A program made the position numbers and the translations under genes. From positions 33,555,908 to 33,619,907 of the forward strand of contig JAQNBH010000017.1 in the NCBI GenBank assembly GCA_028752905.1: DNA of 64,000 bases, given 5' to 3'. Origin of the DNA: Cladorhizidae sp. MBARI D1340-BT2. Lineage: Eukaryota; Porifera; Demospongiae; Poecilosclerida; Cladorhizidae. Under the pieces are notes generated by a model. That model did no database searches, had not been told where the DNA came from, and saw only the letters and a list, made by a program, of their open reading frames with translations. Of this stretch, positions 12,178-26,066 are shown one piece after another (positions within the stretch are counted from its first letter, which is position 1; each line of letters starts with the position of its first letter).

Positions 12178-12480
12178 TGGTGATTATCAAGGTGGAGTCT
12201 AGTAGTGCACTGTGTTTAGTAGTCCTAGGTGATTATCAAGGTGGAGTCTAGTAGTGCACTGTGTTTAGTAGTCCTGGGTGATTATCAAGGTGGAGTCTAG
12301 CAGTGCACTGTGTTTAGTAGTCCTAGGTGATTATCAAGGTGGAGTCTAGCAGTGCACTGTGTTTAGTAGTCCTAGGTGATTATCAAGGTGGAGTCTAGTA
12401 GTGCACTGTGTTTAGTAGTCCTAGGTGATTATCAAGGTGGAGTCTAGCAGTGCACTGTGTTTAGTAGTCCTGGGTGATTA
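12178..12480. repeat. 49-bp repeat block (six copies), unit 3
   Basis: Six tandem copies of a 49-bp repeat (ggtgattatcaaggtggagt, then a segment ending tttagtagtccta). Members differ at agtctagYagtg and cctRggtg. Other units have one or two copies here; unit 4 has the same six (16280-16582). A single copy also follows every 29-mer array except that of unit 7. Confidence 0.93.
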
Positions 12481-12634
12481 TCAATGTCTGAGAGTAGCCT
12501 CCTACTGTGTCAATGTCTGAGAGTAGCCTCCTACTGTGTCAATGTCTGAGAGTAGCCTCCTACTGTGTCAATGTCTGAGAGTAGTCTCCTACTGTGTCAA
12601 TGTCTGAGAGTAGCCTCCTACTGTGTCAATGTCC
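12481..12634. repeat. 29-bp minisatellite, unit 3 (5 copies)
   Basis: Shortest surviving 29-mer array. Four copies carry agCctcc and one carries agTctcc. Confidence 0.96.
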
Positions 12635-12813
12635 TAGGTGATTATCAAGGTGGAGTCTAGTAGTGCACTGTGTGTGTATTGTGTGCATGATGTATGTTGA
12701 TTACTCCTTCTCCTCCTCTCTCGAAGTCTCTTGTTCTTTTATAGGCAGCTGGTTTATCTTGTGTTGTGCCTAGGATCATTCTCCTCAGGGACTGATCTGA
12801 CCAATCAGGAGTT

Positions 12814-14007
12814 ATATATATAGAGTACTACCACACTTCCCTATATATAGAGTGCTACCACACTTCCCTATATATAGAGTGCTAGTACACTTCCCAATAT
12901 ATAGAGTGCTACCACACTTCCCAATATAGAGAGTGCTACCACACTTCCCTATATATAGAGTGCTACCACACTTCCCAATATAGAGAGTGCTACCACACTT
13001 CCCTATATATAGAGTGCTACCACACTTCCCAATATAGAGAGTGCTACCACACTTCCCTATATATAGAGTGCTACCACACTTCCCAATATAGAGAGTGCTA
13101 CCACACTTCCCTATATATAGAGTGCTACCACACTTCCCAATATAGAGAGTGCTACCACACTTCCCTATATATAGAGTGCTACCACACTTCCCAATATAGA
13201 GAGTGCTACCACACTTCCCTATATATAGAGTGCTACCACACTTCCCAATATATAGAGTACTACCACACTTCCCAATATAGAGTGCTACCACACTTCCCTA
13301 TATATAGAGTGCTACCACACTTCCCTATATATAGAGTACTACCACACTTCCCAATATAGAGAGTGCTACCACACTTCCCTATATAGAGTGCTACCACACT
13401 TCCCTATATATAGAGTGCTAGTACACTTCCCTATATATAGAGTGCTACCACACTTCCCAATATAGAGAGTGCTACCACACTTCCCTATATATAGAGTACT
13501 ACCACACTTCCCAATATAGAGAGTGCTACCACACTTCCCTATATATAGAGTGCTACCACACTTCCCTATATAGAGAGTGCTACCACACTTTCCTATATAT
13601 AGAGTGCTAGTACACTTCCCTATATATAGAGTGCTACCACACTTCCCAATATAGAGAGTGCTACCACACTTCCCTATATATAGAGTGCTACCACACTTCC
13701 CTATATATAGAGTGCTAGTACACTTCCCTATATATAGAGTACTACCACACTTCCCAATATAGAGAGTGCTACCACACTTCCCTATATATAGAGTACTACC
13801 ACACTTCCCAATATAGAGAGTGCTACCACACTTCCCTATATAGAGAGTGCTACCACACTTCCCTATATATAGAGTGCTAGTACACTTCCCTATATATAGA
13901 GTGCTACCACACTTCCCAATATAGAGAGTGCTACCACACTTCCCTATATATAGAGTGCTACCACACTTCCCAATATAGAGAGTGCTAGTACACTTCCCAA
14001 TATATAG
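12814..14007. repeat. 27-bp minisatellite array, unit 3 (about 44 copies)
   Basis: Same repeat as in unit 1. It includes one private cactttcctata variant near 13588 that recurs 4,102 bp later in unit 4. Confidence 0.96.
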
Positions 14008-14024
14008 GACTACTACAGCTAAGA

Positions 14025-15249
14025 GTGCACCAGTTTACAGGCCCAGTTGTTCCAGGACTAATTTCTGCTTTAATCTTGTTAAACAAGCCTTCTCGCCGAG
14101 GTGAGTATTTAAGCAGTTTAGATATTTCAAAAGTAGTATCTAGAGTATTCCTCAGTATTCTTGATGGTTTCTCCAGCAGCTAAATTTAAAGCATGACCAT
14201 AGCAATGGACAAAAATAGCTCGTGACTCTTCTCCACAAATTTTAGTAGAAGTCCCACCCCTTATACCATGTTTGCAGCAACATCATAGCATTGAGCACGA
14301 CAGTTATGAATGCTAAGACTCATACGACACATCGCATCCTTCAAACTACCAACCAAGACATCTGCTTTTATGGACTCAACATGGTCAAGGCCATAGAAAT
14401 CTTCATGGGGTTGAAAATCATCATCAACCCACCGAAAGCAAACAACGAATTGCTCCTTATTGGATGCATCCGACACTTCATCAGCCATCAGGGCAAAATA
14501 CTCTGCTTGCTGGATAGAACTGGCTATAATATGTAATGCCATTATTTTAATAACTTCATTTTGTATTTGGGGACTAGTATATTTATCAGTTTTCTTACTT
14601 AACATGGCCGATATTGCAGGATCATCCAATGCACGAAGATGCATTAATTGCATGAAGTTTACTGTCAACTTCATCACCAGCACCACGAAAAGCTATTCCT
14701 TGTCTAGCTAGGAATTGAATATTCTGAGCTATCTTGATAAGGTACTCTCTGTTCACGGCTTTTTGCAAAGCATGTTGAGAAGATAACATACTTCCAACAT
14801 CACTAGTCGTACCTGGTATAGTGATCACTAAATCGGTAGCTGCTTTATGAGATTTTGTGCTCTCATGTTGGTTGAAACATCAAGTTCTATCCTTCCAGTT
14901 ACTGAACCCAGACAAAAAGGTTGAGTCCTGCATGTTTCCTTATCATCTTCAGTTTACCTAATATATATACTAGCTGTGAAATATGGAATGATTGCTGCCA
15001 ATACGAGTGGCAGCTAGGCTTACTAGCAGAAGCTGCCCCACTGTATCTTACCCGTTTGGATTGCTTGCACACACGTGAAACAATAAGCCATGTCTCGTAG
15101 TGAAGCCATTTCCATTGGTTGAACCAAGCGCTCTGAAAAGAGCGATAAGAGATATTGGTTCGGCCGAAAGATCGCTTAGGAAAACTAAAGTTAGTTGGTT
15201 GAGTCGGATGATCGGGAAGCTTAGGACAATTTGGTAACCTGGAAGCCAT
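14025..15249 (-). pseudogene. hAT/DUF4371 transposase relic, unit 4
   Basis: Same three minus-strand fragments and the same frame breaks as the relic in unit 3. Confidence 0.8.
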
Positions 15250-16582
15250 GCTGAAAAGACGAAATCTGACTATCTTTAATTAAATATTAATTTAATAATT
15301 TTTATCCATTGCTACTAGTCACATAGGTAGGCTAGTTGTCCTTAAGTGTACTTCTATTCATGTCTCACCATAATGATACTGTGAAGTAAAAAAAAGAAAA
15401 AGAAAAAAAAAGAAAAAAAAAAGTGTGGTTTTCGTGAAGTAGGCTTGTTCGGTCCAACGGGCCTACGGCCATGCACTCTAGGAATATTACTTCCTAACAA
15501 TATAAATCTTCAGAAGAAGTCTCAGCACAACTTCTCTTTCCAGGTTCGCTTTCTTTGACGCCCAGACCTTACTATTGCTTCTCTCTCACAATAGCCTTAT
15601 CTAGACCAAGTATATAATCAAACAGAGTCTTCTCTCTCTCTCTCTCTCTCTAGACCTCTGCCCTCCTTTTCTGTAGAAGGTAAGTTGATTATAATCAACA
15701 ATAACAAAATGATGTACACGACCACGCGTCTATCAATACATCATTACTCCTATTGTTTTCTACCAAATTATATATTACGCAGAGCCAAGTCAGCTCAGTT
15801 CTGAGTCTCTCTTCAGTTCATTGAGGAGTTAGTTTGTTGAGGGGCTTTCCTTCTTTCTTCCAGCTTGTTGATTACTCCTTCTCCTCCTCTCTCGAAGTCT
15901 CTTGTTCTTTTATAGGCAGCTGGTTTATCTTGTGTTGTGCCTAGGATCATTCTCCTCAGAGACTGATCTGACCAATCAGGAGTTCCTTTTTCCAACCAAT
16001 CAGGGGTCTCTGCTGTTGAAGTGGGATGATCCATAGTTGCGGTTTTGGTTCTGAGTTGGTGGGTGTCTACTGCCACTTGTGGGTGTGTAGTGTCAACCTC
16101 CCTCTGACAGTGTTTCCCCTCTAACAGCTTCCGCTGGCAGGGCTTTCTCTGACTATACTATATGTGAGTCTAGAGTGCATGGTGCACACATGTGAATGAC
16201 TGGCGTGCATGAGGTGAGTCTAGAGTGCATGGTGCACACATGTGAATGACTGGCGTGCATGAGGTGAGTCTAGATTGCATGGTGATTATCAAGGTGGAGT
16301 CTAGTAGTGCACTGTGTTTAGTAGTCCTAGGTGATTATCAAGGTGGAGTCTAGTAGTGCACTGTGTTTAGTAGTCCTGGGTGATTATCAAGGTGGAGTCT
16401 AGCAGTGCACTGTGTTTAGTAGTCCTAGGTGATTATCAAGGTGGAGTCTAGCAGTGCACTGTGTTTAGTAGTCCTAGGTGATTATCAAGGTGGAGTCTAG
16501 TAGTGCACTGTGTTTAGTAGTCCTAGGTGATTATCAAGGTGGAGTCTAGCAGTGCACTGTGTTTAGTAGTCCTGGGTGATTA

Positions 16583-16736
16583 TCAATGTCTGAGAGTAGC
16601 CTCCTACTGTGTCAATGTCTGAGAGTAGCCTCCTACTGTGTCAATGTCTGAGAGTAGCCTCCTACTGTGTCAATGTCTGAGAGTAGTCTCCTACTGTGTC
16701 AATGTCTGAGAGTAGCCTCCTACTGTGTCAATGTCC
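16583..16736. repeat. 29-bp minisatellite, unit 4 (5 copies)
   Basis: Same five repeats in the same variant order as 12481-12634, preceded by the same six 49-bp repeats. Confidence 0.96.
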
Positions 16737-16915
16737 TAGGTGATTATCAAGGTGGAGTCTAGTAGTGCACTGTGTGTGTATTGTGTGCATGATGTATGTT
16801 GATTACTCCTTCTCCTCCTCTCTCGAAGTCTCTTGTTCTTTTATAGGCAGCTGGTTTATCTTGTGTTGTGCCTAGGATCATTCTCCTCAGGGACTGATCT
16901 GACCAATCAGGAGTT

Positions 16916-18109
16916 ATATATATAGAGTACTACCACACTTCCCTATATATAGAGTGCTACCACACTTCCCTATATATAGAGTGCTAGTACACTTCCCAAT
17001 ATATAGAGTGCTACCACACTTCCCAATATAGAGAGTGCTACCACACTTCCCTATATATAGAGTGCTACCACACTTCCCAATATAGAGAGTGCTACCACAC
17101 TTCCCTATATATAGAGTGCTACCACACTTCCCAATATAGAGAGTGCTACCACACTTCCCTATATATAGAGTGCTACCACACTTCCCAATATAGAGAGTGC
17201 TACCACACTTCCCTATATATAGAGTGCTACCACACTTCCCAATATAGAGAGTGCTACCACACTTCCCTATATATAGAGTGCTACCACACTTCCCAATATA
17301 GAGAGTGCTACCACACTTCCCTATATATAGAGTGCTACCACACTTCCCAATATATAGAGTACTACCACACTTCCCAATATAGAGTGCTACCACACTTCCC
17401 TATATATAGAGTGCTACCACACTTCCCTATATATAGAGTACTACCACACTTCCCAATATAGAGAGTGCTACCACACTTCCCTATATAGAGTGCTACCACA
17501 CTTCCCTATATATAGAGTGCTAGTACACTTCCCTATATATAGAGTGCTACCACACTTCCCAATATAGAGAGTGCTACCACACTTCCCTATATATAGAGTA
17601 CTACCACACTTCCCAATATAGAGAGTGCTACCACACTTCCCTATATATAGAGTGCTACCACACTTCCCTATATAGAGAGTGCTACCACACTTTCCTATAT
17701 ATAGAGTGCTAGTACACTTCCCTATATATAGAGTGCTACCACACTTCCCAATATAGAGAGTGCTACCACACTTCCCTATATATAGAGTGCTACCACACTT
17801 CCCTATATATAGAGTGCTAGTACACTTCCCTATATATAGAGTACTACCACACTTCCCAATATAGAGAGTGCTACCACACTTCCCTATATATAGAGTACTA
17901 CCACACTTCCCAATATAGAGAGTGCTACCACACTTCCCTATATAGAGAGTGCTACCACACTTCCCTATATATAGAGTGCTAGTACACTTCCCTATATATA
18001 GAGTGCTACCACACTTCCCAATATAGAGAGTGCTACCACACTTCCCTATATATAGAGTGCTACCACACTTCCCAATATAGAGAGTGCTAGTACACTTCCC
18101 AATATATAG
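16916..18109. repeat. 27-bp minisatellite array, unit 4 (about 44 copies)
   Basis: Matches the unit 3 array repeat for repeat, including the cactttcctata variant. Confidence 0.96.
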
Positions 18110-18126
18110 GACTACTACAGCTAAGA

Positions 18127-19351
18127 GTGCACCAGTTTACAGGCCCAGTTGTTCCAGGACTAATTTCTGCTTTAATCTTGTTAAACAAGCCTTCTCGCCG
18201 AGGTGAGTATTTAAGCAGTTTAGATATTTCAAAAGTAGTATCTAGAGTATTCCTCAGTATTCTTGATGGTTTCTCCAGCAGCTAAATTTAAAGCATGACC
18301 ATAGCAATGGACAAAAATAGCTCGTGACTCTTCTCCACAAATTTTAGTAGAAGTCCCACCCCTTATACCATGTTTGCAGCAACATCATAGCATTGAGCAC
18401 GACAGTTATGAATGCTAAGACTCATACGACACATCGCATCCTTCAAACTACCAACCAAGACATCTGCTTTTATGGACTCAACATGGTCAAGGCCATAGAA
18501 ATCTTCATGGGGTTGAAAATCATCATCAACCCACCGAAAGCAAACAACGAATTGCTCCTTATTGGATGCATCCGACACTTCATCAGCCATCAGGGCAAAA
18601 TACTCTGCTTGCTGGATAGAACTGGCTATAATATGTAATGCCATTATTTTAATAACTTCATTTTGTATTTGGGGACTAGTATATTTATCAGTTTTCTTAC
18701 TTAACATGGCCGATATTGCAGGATCATCCAATGCACGAAGATGCATTAATTGCATGAAGTTTACTGTCAACTTCATCACCAGCACCACGAAAAGCTATTC
18801 CTTGTCTAGCTAGGAATTGAATATTCTGAGCTATCTTGATAAGGTACTCTCTGTTCACGGCTTTTTGCAAAGCATGTTGAGAAGATAACATACTTCCAAC
18901 ATCACTAGTCGTACCTGGTATAGTGATCACTAAATCGGTAGCTGTTTTATGAGATTTTGTGCTCTCATGTTGGTTGAAACATCAAGTTCTATCCTTCCAG
19001 TTACTGAACCCAGACAAAAAGGTTGAGTCCTGCATGTTTCCTTATCATCTTCAGTTTACCTAATATATATACTAGCTGTGAAATATGGAATGATTGCTGC
19101 CAATACGAGTGGCAGCTAGGCTTACTAGCAGAAGCTGCCCCACTGTATCTTACCCGTTTGGATTGCTTGCACACACGTGAAACAATAAGCCATGTCTCGT
19201 AGTGAAGCCATTTCCATTGGTTGAACCAAGCGCTCTGAAAAGAGCGATAAGAGATATTGGTTCGGCCGAAAGATCGCTTAGGAAAACTAAAGTTAGTTGG
19301 TTGAGTCGGATGATCGGGAAGCTTAGGACAATTTGGTAACCTGGAAGCCAT
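18127..19351 (-). pseudogene. hAT/DUF4371 transposase relic, unit 5
   Basis: Same fragments and breaks as the other units. One private substitution was seen at 18945 (T where the others have C), outside the DUF4371 core. Confidence 0.8.
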
Positions 19352-20470
19352 GCTGAAAAGACGAAATCTGACTATCTTTAATTAAATATTAATTTAATAA
19401 TTTTTATCCATTGCTACTAGTCACATAGGTAGGCTAGTTGTCCTTAAGTGTACTTCTATTCATGTCTCACCATAATGATACTGTGAAGTAAAAAAAAAAA
19501 AAAATAAAAAAAAACCATAATGATACTGTGGAAAAAAAAGGAAAAAAAAAAAAAGTGTGGTTTTCGTGAAGTAGGCTTGTTCGGTCCAACGGGCCTACGG
19601 CCATGCACTCTAGGAATATTACTTCCTAACAATATAAATCTTCAGAAGAAGTCTCAGCACAACTTCTCTTTCCAGGTTCGCTTTCTTTGACGCCCAGACC
19701 TTACTATTGCTTCTCTCTCACAATAGCCTTATCTAGACCAAGTATATAATCAAACAGAGTCTTCTCTCTCTCTCTCTCTCTCTAGACCTCTGCCCTCCTT
19801 TTCTGTAGAAGGTAAGTTGATTATAATCAACAATAACAAAATGATGTACACGACCACGCGTCTATCAATACATCATTACTCCTATTGTTTTCTACCAAAT
19901 TATATATTACGCAGAGCCAAGTCAGCTCAGTTCTGAGTCTCTCTTCAGTTCATTGAGGAGTTAGTTTGTTGAGGGGCTTTCCTTCTTTCTTCCAGCTTGT
20001 TGATTACTCCTTCTCCTCCTCTCTCGAAGTCTCTTGTTCTTTTATAGGCAGCTGGTTTATCTTGTGTTGTGCCTAGGATCATTCTCCTCAGAGACTGATC
20101 TGACCAATCAGGAGTTCCTTTTTCCAACCAATCAGGGGTCTCTGCTGTTGAAGTGGGATGATCCATAGTTGCGGTTTTGGTTCTGAGTTGGTGGGTGTCT
20201 ACTGCCACTTGTGGGTGTGTAGTGTCAACCTCCCTCTGACAGTGTTTCCCCTCTAACAGCTTCCGCTGGCAGGGCTTTCTCTGACTATACTATATGTGAG
20301 TCTAGAATGCATGGTGCACACATGTGAATGACTGGCGTGCATGAGGTGAGTCTAGAGTGCATGGTGCACACATGTGAATGACTGGTGTGCATGAGGTGAG
20401 TCTAGATTGCATGGTGATTATCAAGGTGGAGTCTAGTAGTGCACTGTGTTTAGTAGTCCTGGGTGATTAT

Positions 20471-23400
20471 CAATGTCTGAGAGTAGCCTCCTACTGTGTC
20501 AATGTCTGAGAGTAGCCTCCTACTGTGTCAATGTCTGAGAGTAGCCTCCTACTGTGTCAGTGTCTGAGAGTAGTCTCCTACTGTGTCAATGTCTGAGAGT
20601 AGTCTCCTACTGTGTCAATGTCTGAGAGTAGTCTCCTACTGTGTCAATGTCTGAGAGTAGCCTCCTACTGTGTCAATGTCTGAGAGTAGCCTCCTACTGT
20701 GTCAATGTCTGAGAGTAGCCTCCTACTGTGTCAATGTCTGAGAGTAGTCTCCTACTGTGTCAATGTCTGAGAGTAGTCTCCTACTCTGTCAATGTCTGAG
20801 AGTAGTCTCCTACTGTGTCAGTGTCTGAGAGTAGTCTCCTACTGTGTCAATGTCTGAGAGTAGCCTCCTACTGTGTCAATGTCTGAGAGTAGCCTCCTAC
20901 TGTGTCAATGTCTGAGAGTAGCCTCCTACTGTGTCAATGTCTGAGAGTAGTCTCCTACTGTGTCAGTGTCTGAGAGTAGCCTCCTACTGTGTCAATGTCT
21001 GAGAGTAGTCTCCTACTGTGTCAATGTCTGAGAGTAGCCTCCTACTGTGTCAATGTCTGAGAGTAGCCTCCTACTGTGTCAATGTCTGAGAGTAGCCTCC
21101 TACTGTGTCAGTGTCTGAGAGTAGTCTCCTACTGTGTCAATGTCTGAGAGTAGCCTCCTACTGTGTCAATGTCTGAGAGTAGTCTCCTACTGTGTCAATG
21201 TCTGAGAGTAGCCTCCTACTGTGTCAATGTCTGAGAGTAGCCTCCTACTGTGTCAGTGTCTGAGAGTAGCCTCCTACTGTGTCAATGTCTGAGAGTAGTC
21301 TCCTACTGTGTCAATGTCTGAGAGTAGCCTCCTACTGTGTCAATGTCTGAGAGTAGTCTCCTACTGTGTCAATGTCTGAGAGTAGTCTCCTACTGTGTCA
21401 ATGTCTGAGAGTAGCCTCCTACTGTGTCAATGTCTGAGAGTAGCCTCCTACTGTGTCAATGTCTGAGAGTAGTCTCCTACTGTGTCAATGTCTGAGAGTA
21501 GTCTCCTACTGTGTCAATGTCTGAGAGTAGTCTCCTACTGTGTCAATGTCTGAGAGTAGTCTCCTACTGTGTCAATGTCTGAGAGTAGTCTCCTACTGTG
21601 TCAATGTCTGAGAGTAGTCTCCTACTGTGTCAATGTCTGAGAGTAGCCTCCTACTGTGTCAATGTCTGAGAGTAGCCTCCTACTGTGTCAATGTCTGAGA
21701 GTAGTCTCCTACTGTGTCAATGTCTGAGAGTAGCCTCCTACTGTGTCAATGTCTGAGAGTAGCCTCCTACTGTGTCAATGTCTGAGAGTAGCCTCCTACT
21801 GTGTCAATGTCTGAGAGTAGTCTCCTACTGTGTCAATGTCTGAGAGTAGCCTCCTACTGTGTCAGTGTCTGAGAGTAGTCTCCTACTGTGTCAATGTCTG
21901 AGAGTAGCCTCCTACTGTGTCAATGTCTGAGAGTAGCCTCCTACTGTGTCAATGTCTGAGAGTAGTCTCCTACTGTGTCAGTGTCTGAGAGTAGCCTCCT
22001 ACTGTGTCAATGTCTGAGAGTAGCCTCCTACTGTGTCAATGTCTGAGAGTAGCCTCCTACTGTGTCAATGTCTGAGAGTAGCCTCCTACTGTGTCAATGT
22101 CTGAGAGTAGCCTCCTACTGTGTCAATGTCTGAGAGTAGCCTCCTACTGTGTCAATGTCTGAGAGTAGCCTCCTACTGTGTCAATGTCTGAGAGTAGCCT
22201 CCTACTGTGTCAGTGTCTGAGAGTAGTCTCCTACTGTGTCAATGTCTGAGAGTAGCCTCCTACTGTGTCAATGTCTGAGAGTAGTCTCCTACTGTGTCAA
22301 TGTCTGAGAGTAGCCTCCTACTGTGTCAGTGTCTGAGAGTAGCCTCCTACTGTGTCAGTGTCTGAGAGTAGTCTCCTACTGTGTCAATGTCTGAGAGTAG
22401 CCTCCTACTGTGTCAGTGTCTGAGAGTAGCCTCCTACTGTGTCAATGTCTGAGAGTAGCCTCCTACTGTGTCAATGTCTGAGAGTAGTCTCCTACTGTGT
22501 CAATGTCTGAGAGTAGTCTCCTACTGTGTCAATGTCTGAGAGTAGCCTCCTACTGTGTCAGTGTCTGAGAGTAGCCTCCTACTGTGTCAATGTCTGAGAG
22601 TAGCCTCCTACTGTGTCAATGTCTGAGAGTAGTCTCCTACTGTGTCAATGTCTGAGAGTAGCCTCCTACTGTGTCAATGTCTGAGAGTAGCCTCCTACTG
22701 TGTCAATGTCTGAGAGTAGCCTCCTACTGTGTCAATGTCTGAGAGTAGTCTCCTACTGTGTCAATGTCTGAGAGTAGCCTCCTACTGTGTCAATGTCTGA
22801 GAGTAGCCTCCTACTGTGTCAATGTCTGAGAGTAGCCTCCTACTGTGTCAATGTCTGAGAGTAGCCTCCTACTGTGTCAATGTCTGAGAGTAGCCTCCTA
22901 CTGTGTCAGTGTCTGAGAGTAGCCTCCTACTGTGTCAATGTCTGAGAGTAGCCTCCTACTGTGTCAATGTCTGAGAGTAGTCTCCTACTGTGTCAATGTC
23001 TGAGAGTAGCCTCCTACTGTGTCAATGTCTGAGAGTAGCCTCCTACTGTGTCAATGTCTGAGAGTAGCCTCCTACTGTGTCAATGTCTGAGAGTAGTCTC
23101 CTACTGTGTCAGTGTCTGAGAGTAGCCTCCTACTGTGTCAATGTCTGAGAGTAGCCTCCTACTGTGTCAATGTCTGAGAGTAGTCTCCTACTGTGTCAAT
23201 GTCTGAGAGTAGTCTCCTACTGTGTCAATGTCTGAGAGTAGCCTCCTACTGTGTCAATGTCTGAGAGTAGCCTCCTACTGTGTCAATGTCTGAGAGTAGC
23301 CTCCTACTGTGTCAGTGTCTGAGAGTAGCCTCCTACTGTGTCAATGTCTGAGAGTAGCCTCCTACTGTGTCAATGTCTGAGAGTAGCCTCCTACTGTGTC

Positions 23401-24625
23401 AATGTCTGAGAGTAGCCTCCTACTGTGTCAATGTCTGAGAGTAGCCTCCTACTGTGTCAATGTCTGAGAGTAGTCTCCTACTGTGTCAATGTCTGAGAGT
23501 AGCCTCCTACTGTGTCAGTGTCTGAGAGTAGCCTCCTACTGTGTCAATGTCTGAGAGTAGCCTCCTACTGTGTCAATGTCTGAGAGTAGCCTCCTACTGT
23601 GTCAGTGTCTGAGAGTAGCCTCCTACTGTGTCAATGTCTGAGAGTAGCCTCCTACTGTGTCAATGTCTGAGAGTAGCCTCCTACTGTGTCAATGTCTGAG
23701 AGTAGTCTCCTACTGTGTCAGTGTCTGAGAGTAGCCTCCTACTGTGTCAATGTCTGAGAGTAGCCTCCTACTGTGTCAGTGTCTGAGAGTAGCCTCCTAC
23801 TGTGTCAATGTCTGAGAGTAGTCTCCTACTGTGTCAATGTCTGAGAGTAGTCTCCTACTGTGTCAATGTCTGAGAGTAGCCTCCTACTGTGTCAATGTCT
23901 GAGAGTAGCCTCCTACTGTGTCAATGTCTGAGAGTAGCCTCCTACTGTGTCAATGTCTGAGAGTAGCCTCCTACTGTGTCAATGTCTGAGAGTAGCCTCC
24001 TACTGTGTCAATGTCTGAGAGTAGTCTCCTACTGTGTCAATGTCTGAGAGTAGCCTCCTACTGTGTCAATGTCTGAGAGTAGCCTCCTACTGTGTCAATG
24101 TCTGAGAGTAGCCTCCTACTGTGTCAATGTCTGAGAGTAGCCTCCTACTGTGTCAATGTCTGAGAGTAGCCTCCTACTGTGTCAGTGTCTGAGAGTAGTC
24201 TCCTACTGTGTCAATGTCTGAGAGTAGCCTCCTACTGTGTCAATGTCTGAGAGTAGCCTCCTACTGTGTCAATGTCTGAGAGTAGCCTCCTACTGTGTCA
24301 ATGTCTGAGAGTAGCCTCCTACTGTGTCAATGTCTGAGAGTAGCCTCCTACTGTGTCAGTGTCTGAGAGTAGCCTCCTACTGTGTCAATGTCTGAGAGTA
24401 GCCTCCTACTGTGTCAATGTCTGAGAGTAGCCTCCTACTGTGTCAGTGTCTGAGAGTAGCCTCCTACTGTGTCAATGTCTGAGAGTAGCCTCCTACTGTG
24501 TCAATGTCTGAGAGTAGCCTCCTACTGTGTCAATGTCTGAGAGTAGCCTCCTACTGTGTCAATGTCTGAGAGTAGTCTCCTACTGTGTCAATGTCTGAGA
24601 GTAGCCTCCTACTGTGTCAATGTCC
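20471..24625. repeat. 29-bp minisatellite array, unit 5 (about 143 copies)
   Basis: Strictly phased array. The C/T and A/G sites vary from repeat to repeat without an obvious long period, though short runs (for example consecutive agTctcc repeats at about 21470-21630) suggest local block duplication. One ctctgtcaatg variant occurs near 20784. Confidence 0.97.
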
Positions 24626-24804
24626 TAGGTGATTATCAAGGTGGAGTCTAGTAGTGCACTGTGTGTGTATTGTGTGCATGATGTATGTTGATTACTCCTT
24701 CTCCTCCTCTCTCGAAGTCTCTTGTTCTTTTATAGGCAGCTGGTTTATCTTGTGTTGTGCCTAGGATCATTCTCCTCAGAGACTGATCTGACCAATCAGG
24801 AGTT

Positions 24805-26049
24805 ATATATATAGAGTACTACCACACTTCCCTATATATAGAGTGCTACCACACTTCCCTATATATAGAGTGCTAGTACACTTCCCAATATATAGAGTGC
24901 TACCACACTTCCCAATATAGAGAGTGCTACCACACTTCCCTATATATAGAGTGCTACCACACTTCCCAATATAGAGAGTGCTACCACACTTCCCTATATA
25001 TAGAGTGCTACCACACTTCCCAATATAGAGAGTGCTACCACACTTCCCTATATATAGAGTGCTACCACACTTCCCAATATAGAGAGTGCTACCACACTTC
25101 CCTATATATAGAGTGCTACCACACTTCCCAATATAGAGAGTGCTACCACACTTCCCTATATATAGAGTGCTACCACACTTCCCAATATAGAGAGTGCTAC
25201 CACACTTCCCTATATATAGAGTGCTACCACACTTCCCAATATATAGAGTACTACCACACTTCCCAATATAGAGTGCTACCACACTTCCCTATATATAGAG
25301 TGCTACCACACTTCCCTATATATAGAGTACTACCACACTTCCCAATATAGAGAGTGCTACCACACTTCCCTATATAGAGTGCTACCACACTTCCCTATAT
25401 ATAGAGTGCTAGTACACTTCCCTATATATAGAGTGCTACCACACTTCCCAATATAGAGAGTGCTACCACACTTCCCTATATATAGAGTACTACCACACTT
25501 CCCTATATATAGAGTGCTACCACACTTCCCAATATAGAGAGTGCTACCACACTTCCCTATATATAGAGTGCTACCACACTTCCCTATATATAGAGTGCTA
25601 GTACACTTCCCTATATATAGAGTACTACCACACTTCCCAATATAGAGAGTGCTACCACACTTCCCTATATAGAGAGTGCTACCACACTTCCCTATATATA
25701 GAGTGCTAGTACACTTCCCTATATATAGAGTGCTACCACACTTCCCAATATAGAGAGTGCTACCACACTTCCCTATATATAGAGTGCTACCACACTTCCC
25801 TATATATAGAGTGCTACCACACTTCCCTATATATAGAGTGCTACCACACTTCCCAATATAGAGAGTGCTAGTACACTTCCCAATATATAGAGTGCTACCA
25901 CACTTCCCTATATAGAGAGTGCTACCACACTTCCCTATATATAGAGTGCTACCACACTTCCCAATATAGAGAGTGCTAGTACACTTCATATATAGAGTAC
26001 TACCACACTTCCCTATATAGAGAGTGCTAGTACACTTCCCAATATATAG
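24805..26049. repeat. 27-bp minisatellite array, unit 5 (about 46 copies)
   Basis: The left half matches units 3 and 4. The right half is rearranged, with several extra gctagtaca repeats and a short repeat (cacttcatatataga) near 25985. Confidence 0.96.
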
Positions 26050-26066
26050 GACTACTACAGCTAAGA

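Larger units (their letters stand above)
9906..14007. repeat. Higher-order satellite unit 3 (4,102 bp)
   Basis: Carries six 49-bp repeats (about 12178-12480) but only five 29-mers. The A-rich tract (about 11286-11321) is broken by G at regular places (aaagaaaaagaaaaaaaaag). Offsets of every landmark to unit 4 are exactly 4,102 bp. Confidence 0.93.
14008..18109. repeat. Higher-order satellite unit 4 (4,102 bp, twin of unit 3)
   Basis: Landmarks, A-tract interruptions, 49-bp count, 29-mer count and private 27-mer variants all coincide with unit 3. I saw no difference by eye. Confidence 0.93.
18110..26049. repeat. Higher-order satellite unit 5 (7,940 bp)
   Basis: Enlarged by a 4.15-kb 29-mer array. 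The A-rich tract (about 19491-19554) has the duplicated accataatgatactgtgg and an internal GG, shared with unit 6. Only one 49-bp repeat precedes the 29-mers. Confidence 0.93.
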
